Below, one piece after another: positions 56,838 through 64,000 of a stretch of DNA of 64,000 nt. The stretch's first letter is position 1. Each line of letters begins with the position of its first letter. The DNA comes from Methyloprofundus sp. (lineage in GTDB: Bacteria > Pseudomonadota > Gammaproteobacteria > Methylococcales > Methylomonadaceae): contig DUBW01000037.1 in the NCBI GenBank assembly GCA_012960135.1, forward strand, positions 43,243 to 107,242, given 5' to 3'. The position numbers and the translations under genes are program-made. The notes under the pieces were generated by a model that saw nothing but the letters and a program-made list of their open reading frames with translations, had not been told where the DNA came from and ran no database searches.

Positions 56838-57080
56838 TTATTTAATGTATAATTTCATACATTTTTTAACCAACGACCCACTGATAAACTGGGCAAAATC
56901 TTCCGGATTTTCATAATCCTGTTTTTGCACAAACTCTACCAAACCATTGATCAGGCTCCGTGTTTCTGCAATTTCGCTATGAGACCTGCCTCAACCCTCA
57001 CAATGCGCACCCGTTTCCGTACAAAAAGCACTCCCTTTACATGGAATAAATTTAATTTCACCTCTCCCCGCACAGCATAT
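56838..57080 (-). pseudogene. Small Cys-motif protein with in-frame TGA and no normal start (broken gene or, less likely, selenoprotein)
   Basis: An 81-codon minus-strand frame reads (I)CCAGRGEIKFIPCKGSAF-CTETGAHCEG, then TGA (56991-56993), then GRSHSEIAETRSLINGLVEF and on to KLYIK and TAA at 56838. The C-x5-C-x6-C-x2-[TGA] pattern followed by GRSHxEIA resembles the CxGCGR(S/T)xxEI part of DUF1289-type zinc motifs, with TGA where the fourth cysteine is expected. Sequence on both sides is protein-like and in one frame, so the ancestry is coding. No ATG, GTG or TTG precedes in frame after the stop at 57099-57101. Start loss plus a nonsense change is the simplest reading; UGA recoding to selenocysteine cannot be excluded by eye. 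It lies downstream of ispA. Confidence 0.6.
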
Positions 57081-57191
57081 TCTTTTAACAGCGTGATACT
57101 ATACTCTATTTTATTCTTAGATACATCCATTCATGGCTATATAACGGTATGTTTTAAATAGAAAACATAGATCACTGCAAAATCAAAACGG

Positions 57192-58088
57192 CTAATGATC
57201 GCGCTGAATAATATACAAAGATAAATCACGTAATAAATCAGCTTCAGTACCAAAACCTGACAGACTATCAACCGCTTGCTCATGTAAATCCTGAGCTTTT
57301 TGCTTTGCTCCCACCAAACCCAACAATGCCGGATAAGTCGGCTTATCATTATCCTGATCTTTGCCCTGTGTTTTACCTAAAGTTGCGGTATCACTTTCTT
57401 CGTCTAAAATATCATCCTTAACCTGAAAAGAAAGACCGATACATTTTGCGTAATGATCTAGTTTACTGGCCATTGCAGAATCTAGATCCGGTTTTGATAA
57501 TGTCGCTAGCTGCACACTCACACGAATCAATGCGCCTGTTTTATGGATATGCATATTTTCCAGCTCAGGCAAAGTCAGCTTTTTTCCCACAGACTCTAGG
57601 TCTATCGCTTGCCCACCAACCATTCCTAGTGAGCCACTGGCTTTCGTCAATGCATTGATCATATTGATGCGTGTCTCAGCACTGGCATTCATACTGCTAT
57701 CACGCGCCAATATCTGGAATGCCAAGGCCTGTAAGGCATCTCCTGCTAATATGGCAGTGGCTTCATCAAATGCGACATGTGAAGTTGCTTTACCACGGCG
57801 TAAATCATCATCATCCATCGCAGGTAAATCATCATGAATTAACGAATAAACATGAATCATCTCTACTGCACAAGCAGGGCCATCAAGTACTTCCGGTGCA
57901 ATACCCAAAGCTTTACCAGCACTATAAGTTAACATGGGGCGCATACGTTTACCGCCATCCAGAGTGCTATAGTGCATAGCCTCGTGTAATCTTCTGGGTA
58001 AAATCGTTTTTTCCGGTAGGCGTAATTGCAAAGCCTTTTCCACTCGTTCCTGGCTAGTGACTAAATAGTCTTTTAGGGCATTACTCAT
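57192..58088 (-). CDS. ispA: (2E,6E)-farnesyl diphosphate synthase
   Basis: Trans-prenyltransferase of 298 residues with the first Asp-rich motif in [16 protein letters not shown] and the second in [12 protein letters not shown]. It makes C15 precursor for undecaprenyl phosphate, quinones and possibly other isoprenoids. It overlaps xseB by 8 bp. dxs, which usually follows, is not downstream here. Confidence 0.95.
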   Translation of the reverse strand: MSNALKDYLVTSQERVEKALQLRLPEKTILPRRLHEAMHYSTLDGGKRMRPMLTYSAGKALGIAPEVLDGPACAVEMIHVYSLIHDDLPAMDDDDLRRGKATSHVAFDEATAILAGDALQALAFQILARDSSMNASAETRINMINALTKASGSLGMVGGQAIDLESVGKKLTLPELENMHIHKTGALIRVSVQLATLSKPDLDSAMASKLDHYAKCIGLSFQVKDDILDEESDTATLGKTQGKDQDNDKPTYPALLGLVGAKQKAQDLHEQAVDSLSGFGTEADLLRDLSLYIIQRDH

Positions 58089-58314
58089 CGTTAAATGGCT
58101 CCAAAGTTTGTTGTCCGTTTTTTTCTAATAAAATTTGCACTTTTTGCTCAGCTTCTTGCAAGGCTTTTTGACAAGTACGCGTTAATTTCACACCCTGCTC
58201 AAATGATTTTAACGACTCTTCCAACGAAATATCACCCTGCTCTAATTGCTCAACAATCTCTTCCAGATCTTTTAGAGAATCTTCAAATAAGGTCGCGCTT
58301 TTCTTTCTAGGCAT
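58081..58314 (-). CDS. xseB: Exodeoxyribonuclease VII small subunit
   Basis: The 77-residue helical protein ([35 protein letters not shown]) is a typical XseB, which forms the ExoVII single-strand nuclease with XseA. It overlaps ispA, the usual arrangement. Confidence 0.95.
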   Translation of the reverse strand: MPRKKSATLFEDSLKDLEEIVEQLEQGDISLEESLKSFEQGVKLTRTCQKALQEAEQKVQILLEKNGQQTLEPFNDE

Positions 58315-58390
58315 GTCGATAAAAAAATTTTAATGATAGGATATATACATTGCCTATTATATATGAAAAAACATCAGAGTAATTAACTAG

Positions 58391-60283
<1,893 letters not shown>

Positions 60284-60317
60284 GCTAACCACAACCCTTA
60301 CTAAAAATACATAGACT

Positions 60318-61148
60318 ATGATTAACATTGGTCAAATCAACTCCTTAAATATTATAAAAGATACCGGCACCCAACTATATTTAGACGATGGAGCAGGCGG
60401 TGAAATTCTTTTAACTGATAAACGAGCGCCTAAACACGCAACTATCGACGTGCCTCTTGATGTCTTTATTTATACTGGTGCAGAGGGTGAATTATTTGCC
60501 ACCTGTAAAAAACCTTATGTGCAAATGGACGGTGTAGCCTGGCTAAAAGTGATTTCAATAGGGCAGGCAGGCGCATTTTTAGATTGGGGAATTGCTAAAG
60601 ATTTATTCGTACCCTTTTCTGAGCAGGATTATGAACTGGAAGAGAATCGTAATTGTTTAGTTAAAGTTTATCTGGATGATCAAAACCGCATTGCCGCCAC
60701 CACTTATCTGAATCATTACCTTTCTGATGAAGCCCACTATTTAAATGAAGGAGATGAAGTATCTCTGATTATTGCAGGAAAAACAGACTTAGGCTTTAAG
60801 GCTGTAGTGAATGATAATTTCTGGGGTGTGCTCTATCATAATGAAATTTTTCAGCCCTTGCGTGAGGGACAAAAACTCAAAGGCTATATCAAGAAAATCC
60901 GTGAAGATAAAAAAATTGATTTAAGCTTAAATAAAACCGGGTATACCCACGTTTTACCTATTAGCGAACAAATTATCCAACGCCTTAAAGATAATGATGG
61001 TTATTTAGAATTATCCGATAAAAGCTCACCCGAGGCGATCAATGCCGCTTTTGGCGTCAGCAAGAAAGTTTTTAAGCATGCTATCGGGACATTATATAAA
61101 GAGCGCCGCATTACCTTAACCAAAACTAGCATTTCTTTAAATAAATAG
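60318..61148 (+). CDS. S1-domain RNA-binding protein, CvfB/YitL family
   Basis: The 276-residue protein has several S1/OB-like domains (about 1-60, 66-130, 140-205) and a C-terminal winged-helix segment (INAAFGVSKKVFKHAIGTLYKERRITL), the layout of CvfB-type proteins that bind RNA. Function in gammaproteobacteria is poorly known. It lies 34 bp after parE. Confidence 0.85.
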   Translation: MINIGQINSLNIIKDTGTQLYLDDGAGGEILLTDKRAPKHATIDVPLDVFIYTGAEGELFATCKKPYVQMDGVAWLKVISIGQAGAFLDWGIAKDLFVPFSEQDYELEENRNCLVKVYLDDQNRIAATTYLNHYLSDEAHYLNEGDEVSLIIAGKTDLGFKAVVNDNFWGVLYHNEIFQPLREGQKLKGYIKKIREDKKIDLSLNKTGYTHVLPISEQIIQRLKDNDGYLELSDKSSPEAINAAFGVSKKVFKHAIGTLYKERRITLTKTSISLNK

Positions 61149-61151
61149 AGA

Positions 61152-61220
61152 TGTAGAGCGGACTTCAGTCAGCTAATAACCGATGTCATTTACAAGTAGC
61201 GAACTAAAGTCCACTCTACA
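61152..61220. repeat. Inverted REP pair between the cvfB-like gene and mutS
   Basis: TGTAGAGCGGACTTCAGTC on the left and GAACTAAAGTCCACTCTACA on the right are inverted arms about 30 bp apart between convergent genes. The right arm touches the mutS stop. Confidence 0.75.
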
Positions 61221-63780
61221 GGGTCTGCTTTAATTTATAAAGAAAATCTAACGCCTCACGCGGACTTAATTCATCCGGCGCTATATTTTCAATTAACTCC
61301 AGCACTGGGTGCGGTTCATTCACAGTAAATAAATCGAGTTGCGTACTGCCGATTACTACCTGCTGCTCTTTATAGGCGACATCCTCTAAATGGCTTAATT
61401 TAAGCTTAGCCTGCTCAATTACAGGCCCAGGAATACCTGCTAATGACGCCACTTGTAATCCATAGCTCTGACTAGCTGCACCTTCTTTGACTGTGTGTAA
61501 AAAGATAATTTTATCACCATGCTCCATGGCATCTAAGTGAACATTATGAATCGTACTTTGCTCTTCAGGCAGGCAGGTCAATTCAAAGTAATGCGTGGCA
61601 AATAAAGTATAAGCATGTATCTCTTTTGCTAAATAATCAGCACAGGCCCAGGCAAGTGACAATCCATCGAATGTGCTGGTACCTCTCCCTATTTCATCCA
61701 TTAGAATCAAGCTATTAGCAGTTGCATTATGTAAAATATTGGCTGTTTCAGACATCTCCACCATAAATGTCGATCGGCCACTGGTTAAGTCATCCGATGC
61801 TCCGATCCGGGTAAATATTTTGTCAATCGGACCACATTCCAATTTAACTGCCGGAACAAAACAACCGATATGGGCAATTAACACTATTAAAGCCGCCTGA
61901 CGCATATAAGTTGATTTACCCCCCATATTTGGCCCGGTAATAACCAACATCTGCCGGTCTTCACGAAAGTCCAGATCATTGGCAACAAAGGGAATATCAG
62001 ATACTTGCTCTATAACCAGGTGCCTTCCATCAGTAATATGAATACCTCGTTGGGCACACAAAACAGGCCGTGTTAATCGTAAGCTTATGCTTCGTTCTGC
62101 AAAATTAGTCAACACATCGAGTTCAGCCAACGCCAGCGCACTAACCTGAATAGGAATTAATATGGTAGCGATTGCATCCAGCAACTCATCATATAGTTTT
62201 TTCTCACAAGCTAAAGATTGCTCTTTAGCATGCAGCACCGTATCCTCAAATTCTTTTAATTCACTGGTAAAAAACCGTTCCGCATTTTTTAATGTCTGCT
62301 TACGAATATAGCTATCTGGCACATCATTGGATTGCGAACGCGGGATCTCTATATAATATCCATGTACACGGTTGTATTTAATCTTTAAGGTCGCTATGCC
62401 GGTATTTTCTTTTTCCTGAGTTTCCATATCAATCAAAAATTGATTCGCATTCTGACTCAGGTTACGTAAATCATCTAGTTCGTGGTTATAGCCTGCTGCA
62501 AGCACTCCACCATCGCGAATCAATACGGGTGGATTATCAATAATGGCTCGCTGTAATAAAGCTAAAAAATCAGGCTGTTCGCCTATTTTTATCGCTAATT
62601 GGTCTATTTCCTGACAACCTGTGTGAGCTATTTGAGTCTGTATCGTAGGCAAAGTCGCGAAGGTATCCCGGAGCACTAATAAATCACGGGGGCGAGCTGA
62701 TTTTAATGCAACCCGTGCACTTACTCGTTCTATATCTCCGACCAAGCGTAAACTCTCGCGCACAGCCTCAAATAGATTATTTGTTAATAATGCATCGACA
62801 CAATCATAGCGATTATTTAATACCCGCTGATCCCGCAAAGGACGATTTAGCCAGCGACGCAAACAGCGACTGCCCATTGCGGTTATCGATTTATCCAGAA
62901 CCCCGTATAGAGTAAAGCGTAGCTGACCTGAAGGATGAAAATCTAACTCCAGATTTCGCCTGCTAGAAGCATCTAATAAAATGCTATCATCACTGCTATC
63001 AACGCGAATACCCTGTATATGAGGCAAGGCACTCTGCTGAGTATCTTTAACATATTGTAATAGACTACCCGCTGCTGAAATTGCCGCTGTCAAATATTCA
63101 CAGCCAAAACCTTTTAGATCATGAGTTTTAAATTGCTTGAGGATAATTTTTCTGGCACTTGTTTCTTCAAAATGCCATGGGGGTCGACGTGTTAAACCTT
63201 TACGTTGCTTTAATGCTGCTGGCAGACTCCAATCCTCATTATATAAAAGCTCGGCGGGATTCAGTCGTTCAAGTTCACTCAATAATTCATCTGTTGAATT
63301 AACTTGTTGTAATACAAAGCGACCACTCGTTACATCCAGACATGCGATACCATATGTTTTTGAAAAATAGATAGCAACGAGTAAATTATCCTGCAGCTCA
63401 TCTAGCAAAGCCTCTTCAGTTACAGTTCCTGGGGTAATAATTCGTACGACCTGACGCTCAACCGGCCCCTTTGATGTGGCTGGATCACCTATTTGCTCAC
63501 ATACAGCAACCGACTCACCTAACTTCATCAATTTAGCTATATAGCCTTCGGCGGCATGATGGGGTAAGCCGCACATAGGAATAGGTTCACCTGCAGAATG
63601 TCCTCTTGCAGTCAGGGTAATACTTAAAAGCTCTGCAGCTTTTTTTGCATCATCGAAGAATAGTTCATAAAAATCACCCATGCGATAGAACAGCAATGTG
63701 TCTTGATGATCCGCCTTGATGCGTAAATACTGCTGCATCATTGGGGTATGAATTACAGGCGGGTTAAGTGTATCCGTCAT
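61216..63780 (-). CDS. mutS: DNA mismatch repair protein MutS
   Basis: The 854-residue ATPase recognises mismatches and starts methyl-directed repair. The N-terminal mismatch-binding motif [11 protein letters not shown] is at about residues 30-40. The core and lever domains are followed by the ABC-type ATPase with [14 protein letters not shown] (Walker A), [14 protein letters not shown] (Walker B) and FATHYFEL. Length is normal. Confidence 0.97.
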   Translation of the reverse strand: MTDTLNPPVIHTPMMQQYLRIKADHQDTLLFYRMGDFYELFFDDAKKAAELLSITLTARGHSAGEPIPMCGLPHHAAEGYIAKLMKLGESVAVCEQIGDPATSKGPVERQVVRIITPGTVTEEALLDELQDNLLVAIYFSKTYGIACLDVTSGRFVLQQVNSTDELLSELERLNPAELLYNEDWSLPAALKQRKGLTRRPPWHFEETSARKIILKQFKTHDLKGFGCEYLTAAISAAGSLLQYVKDTQQSALPHIQGIRVDSSDDSILLDASSRRNLELDFHPSGQLRFTLYGVLDKSITAMGSRCLRRWLNRPLRDQRVLNNRYDCVDALLTNNLFEAVRESLRLVGDIERVSARVALKSARPRDLLVLRDTFATLPTIQTQIAHTGCQEIDQLAIKIGEQPDFLALLQRAIIDNPPVLIRDGGVLAAGYNHELDDLRNLSQNANQFLIDMETQEKENTGIATLKIKYNRVHGYYIEIPRSQSNDVPDSYIRKQTLKNAERFFTSELKEFEDTVLHAKEQSLACEKKLYDELLDAIATILIPIQVSALALAELDVLTNFAERSISLRLTRPVLCAQRGIHITDGRHLVIEQVSDIPFVANDLDFREDRQMLVITGPNMGGKSTYMRQAALIVLIAHIGCFVPAVKLECGPIDKIFTRIGASDDLTSGRSTFMVEMSETANILHNATANSLILMDEIGRGTSTFDGLSLAWACADYLAKEIHAYTLFATHYFELTCLPEEQSTIHNVHLDAMEHGDKIIFLHTVKEGAASQSYGLQVASLAGIPGPVIEQAKLKLSHLEDVAYKEQQVVIGSTQLDLFTVNEPHPVLELIENIAPDELSPREALDFLYKLKQTL

Positions 63781-63807
63781 AAATTATTAGAAAAGTACTG
63801 AAGACTC

Positions 63808-63940
63808 TGGAGCGCCATAGCTAAAGCTATTATACCCCTCTATTATTAAACTATGTGTTTATCCGTAGGGCGCAGCTTTAGTCCCTCTTTGTAGAAAAAA
63901 ACTATTATTGTATTTTAAATCGGGCGAAAGCCACCTGCTC
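63808..63940. repeat. Cluster of divergent REP-like sequences upstream of mutS
   Basis: GAGCGCCATAGCTAAAGCTA, GTAGGGCGCAGCTTTAGTCC and GGGCGAAAGCCACCTGCTCC resemble decayed variants of the window's REP family with a CTAAAGC-type core. No coding frame is visible in 63781-64000. Confidence 0.4.
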
Positions 63941-64000
63941 CTACCCTGGTTTTCTTTTAACTCTTTATTGGTAAAGCGTACTGTACAACAAAGTTCCAGG

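Noticed and set aside
56951..57130. 59-residue minus-strand frame starting at ATG 57130
   Set aside because: It overlaps the Cys-motif frame in another phase and lacks any recognisable motif after its first third; the motif-bearing frame is better supported.
56925..57161. Plus-strand 78-residue frame downstream of ispA
   Set aside because: It is the shadow of the minus-strand Cys-motif frame, whose translation is much more protein-like.

Overview
The window reads as an ordinary chromosomal stretch of a moderately AT-rich gammaproteobacterium. The gene orders are classical for that class: the mraZ-rsmH-ftsLI-murEF-mraY-murD-ftsW division/wall cluster, kdsD-kdsC-lptCAB-rpoN-hpf-rapZ, mlaFED-mlaB-murA-hisGD, petABC, maf-rng-yhdP-tldD, lptM-lysA-dapF-DUF484-xerC and xseB-ispA. 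A free-living or symbiotic methanotroph-like lineage (Methylococcales) would fit the overall character, but this is inference: no diagnostic gene such as pmoA or mxaF is present. No rRNA, tRNA, prophage, intact insertion sequence or CRISPR array was seen.

Layout. 1-18895 is entirely minus-strand: the division/peptidoglycan cluster (with a good sigma70 promoter and a MraZ-type operator before mraZ), then a transcription block running kdsD, kdsC, lptC, lptA, lptB, rpoN, hpf, rapZ, mgtE and, at its end, a small exported Cys-rich protein with EGKCG motifs. 18896-19445 is a divergent intergenic region. 19446-29884 is plus-strand: mlaF-mlaE-mlaD-mlaB (no mlaC), murA, hisG, hisD, an ASCH-domain gene, hisC, the cytochrome bc1 operon and a small exported protein. 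29885-34395 is a scarred region: a redoxin, a Crp/Fnr pseudogene coupled to dnaQ, a REP-transposase pseudogene bracketed by REP palindromes, tag, yajD and a gene-poor gap. 34396-45127 (plus) carries a periplasmic solute-binding protein, rlmH, maf, rng, yhdP, a nitrilase-family amidase and tldD/tldE. 45286-54718 (minus) holds yjgA/darP, dinB, two membrane proteins of unknown function, xerC, DUF484, dapF, lysA, an LptM-like lipoprotein and a TRAP transporter dctQM. 54981-64000 holds convergent dhaK/dhaL, a broken small Cys protein, ispA/xseB, parE, an S1-domain RNA-binding protein and mutS.

Functionally the window is mostly envelope biogenesis (peptidoglycan precursors, Kdo and LPS transport, phospholipid trafficking), histidine and lysine synthesis, respiration and DNA maintenance. 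From about 29.4 kb on, a family of short palindromic REP-like repeats (half-site GTAGAGCGGACT / AGTCCGCTCTAC) recurs at ten or more places; I saw none in the first 29 kb.

Most worth a second look: (i) a small Cys-motif reading frame at 56838-57080 (minus) whose fourth motif cysteine position is TGA and which has no normal start codon; (ii) an orphan HvfA-like EGKCG peptide directly downstream of mgtE; (iii) the decayed RAYT/REP unit and the REP that supplies the last codons of tag; (iv) a triple-lesion Crp/Fnr pseudogene overlapping the end of dnaQ; (v) an mla operon without mlaC. I did not find a convincing wholly new multi-gene system.
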